This document shows, piece after piece, positions 25,275 to 35,008 of a stretch of DNA of 43,515 nucleotides. This DNA is from RGIG1995 sp045587445 (lineage in GTDB: Bacteria > Bacillota > Clostridia > Oscillospirales > CAG-272): positions 1-43,515 of the forward strand of contig JAZNCH010000061.1 in NCBI GenBank assembly GCA_045587445.1. Reading direction: 5' to 3'. Within the stretch, counting starts at the first letter, position 1, and each line of letters opens with the position of its first letter. A program made the position numbers and the translations under genes. Under the pieces are notes generated by a model. It made no database searches, was not told the origin of the DNA, and saw nothing but the letters and a program-made list of their open reading frames with translations.

Positions 25275-25712
25275 ATGGCAGCAATTAAAAAGATTATGGA
25301 GCAAGAATCGGCTTTGGCGGTTCTTGACGAAATCAAAAACAAAATTTGTGATGTTGACCTTGATGAACTTTGCGGAGAAAAGACCGAAATTGTCGGAGAG
25401 AAAAAGGATGAGATTTACAAAAAACTTGTTCAAGCTACGATGTGCGGTCTTATTTATTGGGATGATGAAAACGAGTGTATGGCTCAAAAACTGATTCATC
25501 CGTTGAAGTCCGGAGAAACAAAAGCCGAAATATTGCTATATAAAAACAATGTTACACTTGGCGACGCCGGCAGCTTTAGTGCGAAAAATCAAGCGTCTTT
25601 GTTGAAGGAATCTCTTTCTTTAATCACAGGACGACCAATGCAACTAATCGAGCAATTAAAAGGTCAAGATATGACTATTGCGACAGGTTGTGTAAGTTTT
25701 TTCGACAGGTAA
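25275..25712 (+). CDS. tail assembly chaperone, short form (frameshift upstream product)
   Basis: The 145-residue protein lies between tube and tape measure, the conserved place for the G/GT-type chaperone pair (Mu gp41, P2 E, lambda G). Near its end the heptamer T TTT TTC (25697-25703) is in the correct phase for -1 slippage, and an open -1 frame continues to 25852. TAGGAGGATAAAAA precedes the ATG. The short form would coat the tape measure, the long form would recruit tube subunits. Confidence 0.8.
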   Translation: MAAIKKIMEQESALAVLDEIKNKICDVDLDELCGEKTEIVGEKKDEIYKKLVQATMCGLIYWDDENECMAQKLIHPLKSGETKAEILLYKNNVTLGDAGSFSAKNQASLLKESLSLITGRPMQLIEQLKGQDMTIATGCVSFFDR

Positions 25713-25852
25713 TCACGACGGTCGGCGTCTATTATACCGACATTCTTGTTCAATGCCAATGGGAGACAATATCCGGAGCGAAAACTTTGACGATTCCGGA
25801 GCTTATCTTTTGGGGGAGCAGATGTAAAAAGTTAAATAGTGTAAAAACATAG
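25703..25852 (+). CDS. -1 frameshift extension of the tail chaperone (T domain)
   Basis: After -1 slippage at 25697-25703 the frame stays open for 49 codons and stops at 25850-25852, just before the AGGAGG of the tape measure. It has no start codon with a ribosome binding site of its own. The residues include DILVQCQWETISGAK and IPELIFWGSR, a Trp-containing pattern plausible for an E'-type extension. The fused product would be about 192 residues. Confidence 0.7.
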   Translation, partial: RQVITTVGVYYTDILVQCQWETISGAKTLTIPELIFWGSRCKKLNSVKT

Positions 25853-25860
25853 GAGGTCCA

Positions 25861-27675
25861 ATGGGAGCGACTAATTTTAGCGTCTTTACAAAGTTTCAAG
25901 CAAAAGACGGAGTCTCTCAAGTATTTAAAAATATGAAGGGCGGGGCAGCAAGTCTCGGCGGTCAATTGAATAAACTTGCCAATTCATCGAAAGCCGTTGG
26001 CGTTGGAATGAAAAACTCTTTCGACAAAATCAGCACGGCAATCGGCGGCATTGTTGCTATTATGGCAGCAAATACCATCAAACAAAAGCTCGATTCTTGG
26101 GTTGATTTGGCTTCAGATTTACAAGAAACCGTCGGAAAAACCGAACAAACATTCAAAACAAGCTCCGCTTCCGTTTTGTCCTGGGCGAATACAAGTATTA
26201 CATCGATGGGCTTGGCGAAACAATCCGCTCTCGATACGGCGGCATTATATGGCGATATGGCGACAGGAATGGGGATGGCGGTTCAAAGAGCTTCCGAAAT
26301 GTCAATGAGCTTGACCCAATTATCAGCCGATTTGAGTTCTTACAAAAATATGTCTCAAGAAATGACAAAAAACGCCCTCAAAGGGATATTCACAGGGGAG
26401 ACAGAGGCTTTGAAGAATCTCGGGGTTGTAATGACACAAGAGGTCCTCGAAGGTTACGCTCAAACAATCGGAATGAGAAAAAAATTCAAAGATATGACAC
26501 AAGCGGAAAAAATCGAGCTTCGATATAGCTATGTTATGTCGGCGACAAAAAACTCACAAGGCGACTTTTTGAGAACGGGCGGCAATTACGCAAACCAAAG
26601 CCGAGTCTTTGCGGAGCAACAAAAAGAGATTCAAACAAGACTCGGAAATATTTTGCTCCCAAAATATAACGCCGTAATGATAACAATGAATAAAATGCTT
26701 GCAAAATACACTCCGGCAATTGAAAAAGGATTCGGAGCGATGTTCAAATCTTTTGAGGAGGGTTTGAAAATTGTCTCTCCTTTATTTGCTCAATTCAATG
26801 ATTTATTCAATTATTTGAGAACTCATCTTTTGCCGGAACTTGCAAACTATATCCCGGTAATTAAAACACTTCTTGAGACGGCGATTGTTCCGGCGGTCTC
26901 TCTTGTCTTAAAAGGTGTCAAAGCTCTTTTTGTTGTAATCGATACAGGTTACAACATACTCAAGGGACTTTGTGGATTTATAAAAGACAATTGGCTCCCA
27001 ATGTTGCTCGCTTTACCGGCTGCAATCGTGGGAGTTCAATTTGCAATCGACACTCTCCGTCTCAAAATGGCTCTTTTGAGGATGGAAGGCGGAGCGATGG
27101 CTCTTATTATGAATACAAAACTAATGACCGGATTGACAACATTCACGGCGGGAGTGTGGAAAAGCGTTACAGCTTTACTCGCTCAAGCGGCAGCTTTTGC
27201 CGTGAGTCCGATTGGCTTGATTACAATTGGGGTTGCGGCTCTTGTTGGTGTCGTGATTTTGCTTTGGAAAAATTGGGACAAAGTAACGGCGACGCTTTCA
27301 AATTGGTGGAACACGGCTCAAACCGCTCTTTCATCTTTTTGGAATAAATGTAAAGAAGTTTTCTCGGCGGTTGGCGGTTTTATTAGAGCCAACTTTGTGA
27401 ACATACTTCTCGGGGCTTTGGGTCCGGTCGGAATGATTTTGAATGGAATAATTAAAATAAGCCAAAAAATCAAAGCAATCAAAGGCGATTCCGCCGGAGT
27501 TAAAATCGAAACAAAATCCGGAGGAGGCTCAACAACGGAACAAACTTACATAAAAGACGACCCGAAAAAGGGACGAATTGACGTCGGAGTTACGGTTGAC
27601 AACAAAACCGGATTTGAGACATCAAGCTCGCTCGGACTTGAAAGCCCGAACGGATTGACGTTAAGTCCGGCATAA
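25861..27675 (+). CDS. tail tape measure protein
   Basis: The 604-residue protein shows tape-measure features: a long helical N-terminal part with Gly/Ala/Met-rich repeats (TQLSADLSSYKNMSQEMTKN), hydrophobic membrane-like segments around 375-400 and 440-470 with AVSPIGLITIGVAALVGVVI, and NWDKVTATLSNWWN. It fixes tail length and acts in DNA ejection. Length is modest, suggesting a short contractile tail. AGGAGGTCCA precedes the ATG. Confidence 0.88.
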   Translation: MGATNFSVFTKFQAKDGVSQVFKNMKGGAASLGGQLNKLANSSKAVGVGMKNSFDKISTAIGGIVAIMAANTIKQKLDSWVDLASDLQETVGKTEQTFKTSSASVLSWANTSITSMGLAKQSALDTAALYGDMATGMGMAVQRASEMSMSLTQLSADLSSYKNMSQEMTKNALKGIFTGETEALKNLGVVMTQEVLEGYAQTIGMRKKFKDMTQAEKIELRYSYVMSATKNSQGDFLRTGGNYANQSRVFAEQQKEIQTRLGNILLPKYNAVMITMNKMLAKYTPAIEKGFGAMFKSFEEGLKIVSPLFAQFNDLFNYLRTHLLPELANYIPVIKTLLETAIVPAVSLVLKGVKALFVVIDTGYNILKGLCGFIKDNWLPMLLALPAAIVGVQFAIDTLRLKMALLRMEGGAMALIMNTKLMTGLTTFTAGVWKSVTALLAQAAAFAVSPIGLITIGVAALVGVVILLWKNWDKVTATLSNWWNTAQTALSSFWNKCKEVFSAVGGFIRANFVNILLGALGPVGMILNGIIKISQKIKAIKGDSAGVKIETKSGGGSTTEQTYIKDDPKKGRIDVGVTVDNKTGFETSSSLGLESPNGLTLSPA

Positions 27676-27694
27676 GTACAAAAGAGGACAAAAA

Positions 27695-29011
27695 ATGGAC
27701 TTATTGAAAGATAATCAAGGCGTAATTTGGACGTCTCCGAACGGTCAAGAGTTTAATCTCAAGACGCTCGAAAATGAATACTCGGTAAAACATATCGGAG
27801 AAGTGAAAGAGAATCCGAAAGCCTCAACTAAAGGCTCAAGTGGCAAAAAAAGAGTTCAAGACTCAAATGACACTTTCACAGATTTGGGGATAGGAGGAAA
27901 AGACATTCCTCTTGTTTGTTATTTTATCGGGGAAAATCATTACACAAAATCAAAAGAGTTTGAAAAAGCTCTTTGTTTGACCGGAAAATCTCGTCTCCGT
28001 CTTATGGATGGCGACGAGATAACCGTCAACGTGCTTAATTTTAGCGTTAAGCGTGGACTTGTTACAAACAAAAACGCTTCGATTGTAACGGTAAACTTCC
28101 ACGAGACATCAAAAACGACTTATCCTAAAAGCACAAAAAGCAAAATCACACAAATCAAAAATCAAGCAGAAGCAGCGAAAACAAACATCGCTCAAACGCT
28201 TGACGATACAGTAAAAGGAATCACAAGTCCGACAAGATTGTCAAATTTTACGACAAATTTTTCGTCAATGCTCAACAAGGTGTCCGACGGATTATCGGTC
28301 GCAAACAATGTATCTCTTAATTCGATTATGACGGATATTTTGGGACAATCGGTGGCGGGCAATATGTTTACTATTGCCTCTCAACTCGGAATCGTAATGT
28401 CAAAAGCGGCGTCTTTGGCAAATCAAGTCAAAAGCGTTTCGGATTTTGAATTGACGTCCGGTGTTGAATCAGCTTTCGGACAATGGACTTCGTTGATTGA
28501 CGGCTTGGTTGAAAGTTCAAGCTCATCAACCTCAAAAACTTCTCTCTCCCGAGAGGAAATCGACAATCTTTTGATTAACGATTCGACCGCCTCAATGGCG
28601 ATTGTCTCTCTCGGGGAGTCTTTAATTGAAAAAGAATTTGAGACCAGGGCGGAAGCGGTTGAGGCTGCAAAAGTTTTAAAAGAACTCGAGCAAGAATGGA
28701 CCGAGTTTGTTGAGAATGAAATTCAAAAAATCACAAGTCTCGAGGATGTAATCATCCGAGACACAAGTTTGAGCGATATTGTTGACACGGCAGCAAACGA
28801 AATTCTCGAACAATCTTACAAATTAAAAGTAGAAAAAACAATCGTCTTGAGCGAGGATTCAACGGTTATCGAGTTAGCTTATGAATATTATCCGGAGGAT
28901 TTTGAGGAAAATCCGGACGAGACGGTCAAATATTTAATCACGACAAACGGATTCGGAGACGATGAGTTTTTCTTGATAAAACGAGGAGCGGAAGTCAAAA
29001 TCTATGTATAA
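27695..29011 (+). CDS. tail/DNA circularisation protein (Mu gp43-like)
   Basis: The 438-residue protein has the N-terminal DNA_circ_N pattern (VKHIGEVKENPKA, then a strand-rich part with YFIGENHY and LMDGDEITVNVLNFSVKR) and a long helical tail. In Mu, gp43 is a tail protein encoded between tape measure and hub. It overlaps the next gene by 8 bases. Confidence 0.75.
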   Translation: MDLLKDNQGVIWTSPNGQEFNLKTLENEYSVKHIGEVKENPKASTKGSSGKKRVQDSNDTFTDLGIGGKDIPLVCYFIGENHYTKSKEFEKALCLTGKSRLRLMDGDEITVNVLNFSVKRGLVTNKNASIVTVNFHETSKTTYPKSTKSKITQIKNQAEAAKTNIAQTLDDTVKGITSPTRLSNFTTNFSSMLNKVSDGLSVANNVSLNSIMTDILGQSVAGNMFTIASQLGIVMSKAASLANQVKSVSDFELTSGVESAFGQWTSLIDGLVESSSSSTSKTSLSREEIDNLLINDSTASMAIVSLGESLIEKEFETRAEAVEAAKVLKELEQEWTEFVENEIQKITSLEDVIIRDTSLSDIVDTAANEILEQSYKLKVEKTIVLSEDSTVIELAYEYYPEDFEENPDETVKYLITTNGFGDDEFFLIKRGAEVKIYV

Positions 29012-30158
29012 AGTTTTCAATAAAAGTGAAGGCGACGCTTATGACGCAATCGCTCGTCAAGCATACGGAACGCCGGAGAGGGCGGGCGATATTGCAAAGA
29101 TAAACAACAACATCAAATCCGGACAAGTTGTCGCTTATATCGACAAGGGCGACGCAAAGCAGCCGGAAAAAAAAGAGGTTTGTCTTGTTGTAGGGGATGA
29201 ATCATACACAGATTTTCCGGAATACTCTTTGATTGATGGATTGGCTCAAGTTCGAGGAGCGGTTTTTGTTTATAACAAAACCGATGTCGAATACAATTTC
29301 AAAATCGGAGACGACGCTTTTGTTTTTGATGAGGACGGACTTTTCATCAAAGGATATGTCGCAAATGTTACAAACGCCCTAAATCGCTCGGCGAATTGGT
29401 CTCAAGTTGAGATTAAATCTCTTGCCGGCGTGATGGTCGATTCTGATATGCCATATCCTCAAGAATTTACATCTCTATCCGTTAAAAGTATTCTCTCGGA
29501 ACTTGCGGCAGCTTATAACCAAAGTATTGAATTTTCAAACGAGCTTGAACTTGATGAGGTTTTCCAAAACGAAATCGGGACAAGTTTTGCGTCTTTGAAC
29601 GCTGAAAAAGTTTGGGAGTTTATGGCTCGAATTTGCAGCTCTCGAGGGTTGCTTTTGACCGATACCGGGAACGGACTTTTTGTCGGACGATACAAAGCAA
29701 ACACAGAAGAAAAGCTCAATCTCATTGATGGAGAGTGTTTGGGCGTTCAAGAGATGAGACTTGTTGCTCGTGGGGATGGTCTCGCCCGATATTATGAAAT
29801 CAATTCACAATATCCCGAGACGGCAAGTGCGACGGTTTCAATCCCTTTTCCGGTCCCTATTATAAAAAGATTCAATTCTAACGACTACAACGCAAAAGAC
29901 CTTGAAAGCGTCGGAGCGAGAATTGCTTGTTCCGAAATCGGCAAGCATTTTAAATTGCTTGTGAGATTGAGCGAGAACAAACAACTCCGGAGCGGTTCTT
30001 TTGCGGTTGTTAAGAATGAAAAAATAAAAATATTCAAGGAGACGGATTTTGTAATTGAAAGAGTCGAGAGGAAACATCCGGACACGACTCTCCTCGTTAT
30101 GACGCTTCCTTGTGCTTATACTTACGAAATACCGGGAGAACTACCTCAATGCTCTTAA
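29004..30158 (+). CDS. baseplate hub protein (Mu gp44 / late-control-D-like) with N-terminal LysM-like segment
   Basis: The 384-residue protein opens with a LysM-like stretch (YDAIARQAYGTPERAGDIAK, about 12-31) as in tail protein X, then shows the gpD/gp44 hub pattern with TSLSVKSILSELAAAYN and FASLNAEKVWEFMARICSSRG. It forms the central hub under the tube. The LysM-like and hub parts are separate genes in P2, so this resembles a fusion. Confidence 0.75.
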   Translation: MYKVFNKSEGDAYDAIARQAYGTPERAGDIAKINNNIKSGQVVAYIDKGDAKQPEKKEVCLVVGDESYTDFPEYSLIDGLAQVRGAVFVYNKTDVEYNFKIGDDAFVFDEDGLFIKGYVANVTNALNRSANWSQVEIKSLAGVMVDSDMPYPQEFTSLSVKSILSELAAAYNQSIEFSNELELDEVFQNEIGTSFASLNAEKVWEFMARICSSRGLLLTDTGNGLFVGRYKANTEEKLNLIDGECLGVQEMRLVARGDGLARYYEINSQYPETASATVSIPFPVPIIKRFNSNDYNAKDLESVGARIACSEIGKHFKLLVRLSENKQLRSGSFAVVKNEKIKIFKETDFVIERVERKHPDTTLLVMTLPCAYTYEIPGELPQCS

Positions 30159-30679
30159 AAGTCAAAATCCTTGAAATATTTACAAATCTAAAACATAGAT
30201 ATTTTAAGTCAAATCTTCTCTCAAGACAGACATCCAACCTCATTCAATTCCATTCGGGCGGAGATGATTATTCTCCGCTCGTGGAATGTGAGGGATTGGG
30301 AGCTTCTATCGGGAACAATCCGGCGAACGGAGTTGTCTTTGCTTGGCGGGATGACATAACAAGAAAATCTCTCCCAGGAGAGAAGAGAATCTATGCAATC
30401 AAAAAAGACGAGGAAACTCAAGAGATTCTCGTTGCCGGAGAGATTCATCTCAAAAACGACGGAACAATTGAGATTGCGGGCGGAAAAGATTTGAATATTA
30501 CAGTTCTTGGGAATGCCTCTTTGAGCGTTACCGGAGCATTAGACATCGAAGCCACTTCGATTGCGTCCTCCGGCGATTGGATTCACGATGGGAACTTTAC
30601 GGCGGCTCATATTGAAGCCGGCGACGGAGCTTCCGGTTCGTTTGATGTAACAACGGCGTCAAAAGGGATTGTTATGTAA
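30149..30679 (+). CDS. baseplate spike / assembly protein (Mu gp45, gpV-like)
   Basis: The 176-residue protein starts at an ATG overlapping the hub stop. An OB-like region (GDDYSPLVECEGLGASIGNN) leads into repeated strands (GEIHLKNDGTIEIAGGKDLN) as in a triple-helical puncturing spike. Order hub, spike, gp46, gp47, gp48 matches Mu. Confidence 0.8.
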   Translation: MLLKVKILEIFTNLKHRYFKSNLLSRQTSNLIQFHSGGDDYSPLVECEGLGASIGNNPANGVVFAWRDDITRKSLPGEKRIYAIKKDEETQEILVAGEIHLKNDGTIEIAGGKDLNITVLGNASLSVTGALDIEATSIASSGDWIHDGNFTAAHIEAGDGASGSFDVTTASKGIVM

Positions 30680-30691
30680 TACGGAGGGAAA

Positions 30692-31090
30692 ATGGATTTA
30701 TTTTTGCAAGAAAACGGGGACGGCGGAGAGTTTGTTCTTGAAGGTGGAGACATCAAGACCGATGGGACGCTTTTGACCGCTCTCTATATCTCACTATTCA
30801 ACGGAGACGCTTTTTACAATATTTATGAGACATACAAAACGGATGATTCTTTTGAAAAAGCTCTCAATCAAACAATCTCTCTCAACAATTTAAAAGAAAT
30901 CGAAAAGGCGGGGAAAAAGCTCACGTCTTGGATGATTGATGAGGGATTGGCGGAGGATGTTGTTTTTGAAGCAACAGGCGACATTCAAGCCAAAATCAAT
31001 GTCAAAATAACAATCACAGAGCCGGGAGAGGTTTCTTCAGCTTTTGCGGTTGTTTGGGAGAATGAAAAATATATTTTAAAAGCCTTGTAA
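30692..31090 (+). CDS. baseplate wedge protein (Mu gp46-like)
   Basis: The 132-residue protein begins MDLFLQENGDGGEFVLEGGD, the typical start of gp46-type proteins (LysM/gpW25-like), with LTALYISLFNGDAFYN. It links hub and wedges. TACGGAGGGAAA precedes the ATG. Confidence 0.8.
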   Translation: MDLFLQENGDGGEFVLEGGDIKTDGTLLTALYISLFNGDAFYNIYETYKTDDSFEKALNQTISLNNLKEIEKAGKKLTSWMIDEGLAEDVVFEATGDIQAKINVKITITEPGEVSSAFAVVWENEKYILKAL

Positions 31091-31099
31091 GGAGGAGCG

Positions 31100-32338
31100 A
31101 TGGCAAATTTTACGACAAAAACTATCAAAGAGATTTTTGATGGTTTTATTGCTAAATATACAATATTAAGAACTAAACAGGGCGACAAAAGTCCAATTTT
31201 AGAAAAAGCAGCAATCAAAAGTCTCGGTTATTCAATCGCCGGGGTTTGCGGCGAGATTTGGCAGTTGTCCGTGTGGATTTATAAACAATGTTTCCCTCAA
31301 ACTTGCGGCTTGCCGGCATTGAAACTTTGGGGAGCTTTGGTTGGCGTGGATTATAAAATCGGACAAACCGCAAATTTGACAATCGAGCTTTCAAATGTAG
31401 GAGCCGAATATTTGGCGTCCGGGACAGTTTATAAAGATTTGAATTCCGGTTTGATTTACAAAACAATCTCACAAACGGCAGCAATTGAAGGAAAAATCAC
31501 GGCGACGGTTGCTTGTTCATCAAGTGGACCGGTTGGCAATTTGCCGGTCGGAACAATTTTGAATATTGCAAACCCTCTTGACGGGATTCCGTCGATGGCG
31601 ACAGTTACCGGAGTTGCTATTGAAGGGACAAACGATGAGGACGTTGAGACTTATCGAAAAAGAGTTCTCCAAAAATATCGCAACAAATCTCAACCGGGAA
31701 GCCCGCTCGACTATCATTCTTGGGTAATGGAAGTCTCCGGAATGATTGACGCTCTTGTTTATGTTTTAGAGGAGGGTGTTGTTACAATCTTTCCGGTTGC
31801 TGAAGGTTCCGGCAAAGAGAGGACTCCATCCGGAGAGGTTTCTCCGAATCCGTTTCCTTTATGGGTGGACGGACAATTTACAGAATTGACCGGCTCCGGA
31901 CAGATGTTAGCAATTGCAAACTCAATTGAAGGCAGCGAGCCGGGCGTTCACGACAGGCGTCCAACAATGGCGACAGTTGATTTGAGATTGGGTCCGGTTT
32001 ATACGCCATACACAATCGAGATTGAAGGTTTGACCGATACAAGTTACAACGACGCAATCAAAGACGTTTTAATCAATGAATTAGACAAAAAACGTCCGCA
32101 CATCGTTGTTTTGAATTATCCGGTTTCTAACGCTAAAATCAACAGGGTGTCTCTTTCATCCGCTTGTATGGAGGTAATCGGAGAAGCGAGTTTGACTTCG
32201 TTCTTGTTAAAAGACAATAACGGAAACACTTTGAACGAGGACATTCTCGGGATTGGTTGTCTTGCTTATCTTGACAAGCTGCAAATTAACGGCGAAATAG
32301 TTTTCAACTCATCAGACGAGGAGACAATCAATGAGTAA
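31100..32338 (+). CDS. baseplate J-like protein (Mu gp47)
   Basis: The 412-residue protein carries the baseplate J pattern: an N-terminal helical part, LWGALVGVDYKIGQTAN, IEGTNDEDVETYRKRVLQKY and GSPLDYHSWVMEVSGMIDAL. It forms the baseplate wedge. It overlaps the next gene by 8 bases. Confidence 0.9.
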   Translation: MANFTTKTIKEIFDGFIAKYTILRTKQGDKSPILEKAAIKSLGYSIAGVCGEIWQLSVWIYKQCFPQTCGLPALKLWGALVGVDYKIGQTANLTIELSNVGAEYLASGTVYKDLNSGLIYKTISQTAAIEGKITATVACSSSGPVGNLPVGTILNIANPLDGIPSMATVTGVAIEGTNDEDVETYRKRVLQKYRNKSQPGSPLDYHSWVMEVSGMIDALVYVLEEGVVTIFPVAEGSGKERTPSGEVSPNPFPLWVDGQFTELTGSGQMLAIANSIEGSEPGVHDRRPTMATVDLRLGPVYTPYTIEIEGLTDTSYNDAIKDVLINELDKKRPHIVVLNYPVSNAKINRVSLSSACMEVIGEASLTSFLLKDNNGNTLNEDILGIGCLAYLDKLQINGEIVFNSSDEETINE

Positions 32339-33002
32339 AACAATTGAAATCACATTAAAAAAGCTCCTTGGCAAAGGGCGAGCGTGGTTGACTCCAAAAG
32401 GATTCACTTCGGATTTTTTGGACGTTATCGCTTCGCCTTTTGCGGAAATTAAAAATCGAATTATAAACTTGAAGCTCACTCACTTTCCGACAATGTTTGT
32501 TGATTTGAACAACATCCAAAACGGGGAGGAGCTTTTCGCTCTCGAGGTTGATTCAAATATGAATCTTGAGGAGAGAGCCGCAAACGTCGAGGGTCAATGG
32601 AGTATTTTTGCCGGCGGGCAAAATTACAAACAAATCGAGCTTATTTTGCAAAAAAAAGGCTTACCGGTTCGAGTAATTGAACACATCCCTCAAAATTATA
32701 ATTTGTATGGGGCGAGAACAATTGGGAACGGTTTTATTCAAACTCCGGAGGGAATTGTTGACCCGATTGTTCTTACAAACGGAAAACACTCTTTCATTAT
32801 ACAAGGGGTCGATTTTCTTTCAGAGACAGAAATCGAGACAATGATTGAGACAGTTGTTAAAAATAAACCCGCTCAAAACGGGATTCGTTTTATCCCTCGA
32901 TTTTTGAGGAAAAAAGAGATTCATCAAAAAATGACAAAATCGCAAATGCAAAAATACAAAAAGAGTCAATATTGCGACGTAAGAACTCCGGGGAAATTTT
33001 AA
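32331..33002 (+). CDS. tail protein, Mu gp48 / DUF2313-like
   Basis: The 223-residue protein begins with KLLGKGRAWLTPKGFTSDFL, the recognisable start of the gp48 family, and follows gp47 as in Mu. It connects the wedge to fibre components. Some residues near the C-terminus are Lys-rich. Confidence 0.8.
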   Translation: MSKTIEITLKKLLGKGRAWLTPKGFTSDFLDVIASPFAEIKNRIINLKLTHFPTMFVDLNNIQNGEELFALEVDSNMNLEERAANVEGQWSIFAGGQNYKQIELILQKKGLPVRVIEHIPQNYNLYGARTIGNGFIQTPEGIVDPIVLTNGKHSFIIQGVDFLSETEIETMIETVVKNKPAQNGIRFIPRFLRKKEIHQKMTKSQMQKYKKSQYCDVRTPGKF

Positions 33003-33011
33003 GGAGAAGCT

Positions 33012-33392
33012 ATGGGAATTTTATCAAACATTTTAAAACTTTTTATGACCGATATGGAAACGGATGGCGACGAGTATTTTGATTTTGACCGAGATTTGAA
33101 CGACAATTTCAAAAAAATTGACGCTCGTTTTGCAGCCGTTGACGTCGTTGTCTCTCCTCTCAATTGGGTCGGAAGCGAAGCTCCTTACACTCAAGAGATT
33201 GAAGTCGAAGGGATGAGAGAGGAAATAAACCCGCATGCGGTTTTGGTTTATTCGGATGATTATGAAACATCACAAATCGAGAGAAACGAATATTCGAAAA
33301 TATATGACGGGAAAAGCGGAGAAGGCAAAATCACTCTTTTTGCTACATCTCCGACCGGTGTTGATTTGACTTTGAGAATTAAACAATTATAG
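33012..33392 (+). CDS. fibre or baseplate accessory protein
   Basis: The 126-residue acidic protein lies between gp48 and the variable receptor-binding protein. An N-terminal FDRDLNDNFKKIDARFAAV stretch resembles the start of phage tail-fibre or adaptor proteins, followed by a small beta domain. It may attach the variable protein to the baseplate. Confidence 0.55.
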   Translation: MGILSNILKLFMTDMETDGDEYFDFDRDLNDNFKKIDARFAAVDVVVSPLNWVGSEAPYTQEIEVEGMREEINPHAVLVYSDDYETSQIERNEYSKIYDGKSGEGKITLFATSPTGVDLTLRIKQL

Positions 33393-33400
33393 GAGGAAAA

Positions 33401-34999
33401 ATGGGACGATTAAGTTTGGCGGGAAGCGTCGCAAGCTCCGTTTCGGGTGGAGCTTCAGGGCTTCCGACTTCGGTTTGTTTGTTTTTGCGTATAGCAAAAA
33501 GAGACGACGGAACGGTTGAATTAAGATGGAAGGACCCGGACGACACAATTATTGACGGACAAGTTCTTTGTTCTTGGAAAAATACAATCATCGTGAGAAA
33601 GCAAGGCGGGTATCCGGAACACGAATCCGACGGAATGGTTGTTGTTGACAATGTGGTTCGCAACGCTTACAATCTGACCGCTTTTGTTGACACTTTGCCG
33701 GATATGGAAAACGAATATTTTTATCGAGCTTTTCCGGTTTCCGTGAACGGTGTTGTAAACTATGACAACAAAAACAAGTTCGGAAATAAAGTTTATGAGT
33801 TCATCTTGAATCCTAACGATTCAAATCCGGCAACTTGCATAAAATACGCCGGAGAGAATGAAAACTACACTCCGGCAAAAATGAACTATACGACCGGACA
33901 ATTTGATTACGGTTCTTGGGCTGACGCTTTCTTTATGGCGTTATTCCGTCCTTGTATGTTATACAACAACAGAGCGACAGATTCCGAAGGAGCTTCTTTG
34001 AACGGTCAAGTGATGGAGTATCTTGACCCGGACAATTACGGATTAACAATTGACGGAGACGCTTCTCACGTTGCGGACACATCTTGCAACGCCAATGCGA
34101 TGGTCGAAGTCGGTCAAATTTGGATAAATGAAGAAATTGACTCCGACGGCAAATTTCATATCCGTATAGCTTCCGAACAAATAAATGAAAATTATGATTG
34201 TTTCACTCATATCAATAAAGATGGAACTTATCGAGACGTAATTTATCGCTCTATATATGACGGCTGCAATATTTCAAATACAATCCGCTCAATATCCGGA
34301 CAAGCTATTTGTAAGACGGTAGCCGGCGACACACAAATCAGCTATGCAAAAGCAAACGGCGACGGATGGAATGTTGACGAGTACAACTTCAGACGCTTAA
34401 TCAATTATTTACTTCTTTTGATTGGACGTTCAACAGATACTCAAACAACATTCGGCACGGGTCGTTATAGTGGCGGTTCGGCAAATAACAACAATCAATT
34501 AAACACGGGGACTCTCGATACAAAAGGGATGTTCTATGGCGACAACAACAACGGAGCGGTCAAAGTATTTCACATCGAGAATTGGTGGGGGAATATTTGG
34601 AAAATTACAAACGGCGTTATTCAAAACGGCGGGAAATTGCTCTATAAAATGTGTGAGGGAACTCTTGACGGGTCAACCGTTGAGGAGTACAACACAAACG
34701 GGAGCGGATATATTGAGTCCGGCATTGTAGCAAGCGGAACAATATCGGAGCAATACATCAAAAGGATGTCGCTTGTCCCTAAATTGGGACTCGTTCCGAA
34801 TAATGACTCCGGCGGCTCATCATCGACTTATTTTTGCGACGGTTGGTGGTCTAATTCGACGGTTGTCGGTTTCGCCCGTTTCGGTTGCAATCCGCTTCAC
34901 GGCTTGTTGGTGGGGGCTTTCGCTTTCAATGTGGACTACGCCGTCTCGTACTCGACTTGGGCCTTCGGCGTGTCGCTCTCTTACAAAAAAGCCTCTTAA
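33401..34999 (+). CDS. DGR variable protein: receptor-binding tail protein with C-type-lectin-like end
   Basis: The 532-residue protein, preceded by TAGGAGGAAAA, has N-terminal beta-rich domains and a C-terminal formylglycine-enzyme/C-type-lectin-like domain containing the variable repeat (residues 490-528, with VGAFAFNVDY and TWAFGVSLSY). Positions 499, 500, 512, 513, 517, 519, 521, 522 and 527 are coded by bases altered relative to the template. It is the last structural gene after gp48, so it is the likely receptor binder at the baseplate. Tyr/His/Asp/Leu at changed sites fit a binding surface. Confidence 0.9.
   Translation: MGRLSLAGSVASSVSGGASGLPTSVCLFLRIAKRDDGTVELRWKDPDDTIIDGQVLCSWKNTIIVRKQGGYPEHESDGMVVVDNVVRNAYNLTAFVDTLPDMENEYFYRAFPVSVNGVVNYDNKNKFGNKVYEFILNPNDSNPATCIKYAGENENYTPAKMNYTTGQFDYGSWADAFFMALFRPCMLYNNRATDSEGASLNGQVMEYLDPDNYGLTIDGDASHVADTSCNANAMVEVGQIWINEEIDSDGKFHIRIASEQINENYDCFTHINKDGTYRDVIYRSIYDGCNISNTIRSISGQAICKTVAGDTQISYAKANGDGWNVDEYNFRRLINYLLLLIGRSTDTQTTFGTGRYSGGSANNNNQLNTGTLDTKGMFYGDNNNGAVKVFHIENWWGNIWKITNGVIQNGGKLLYKMCEGTLDGSTVEEYNTNGSGYIESGIVASGTISEQYIKRMSLVPKLGLVPNNDSGGSSSTYFCDGWWSNSTVVGFARFGCNPLHGLLVGAFAFNVDYAVSYSTWAFGVSLSYKKAS
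34868..34984 (+). repeat. DGR variable repeat (VR)
   Basis: This 117-bp stretch matches TR2 (35234-35350) except at 13 positions; 12 are adenines in TR2 replaced by C, T or G, and one (G to A, last codon) is not. No other non-adenine site differs. It ends 12 bases before the stop codon of the variable protein gene. Confidence 0.93.
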
Positions 35000-35008
35000 G
35001 GGGGGATT

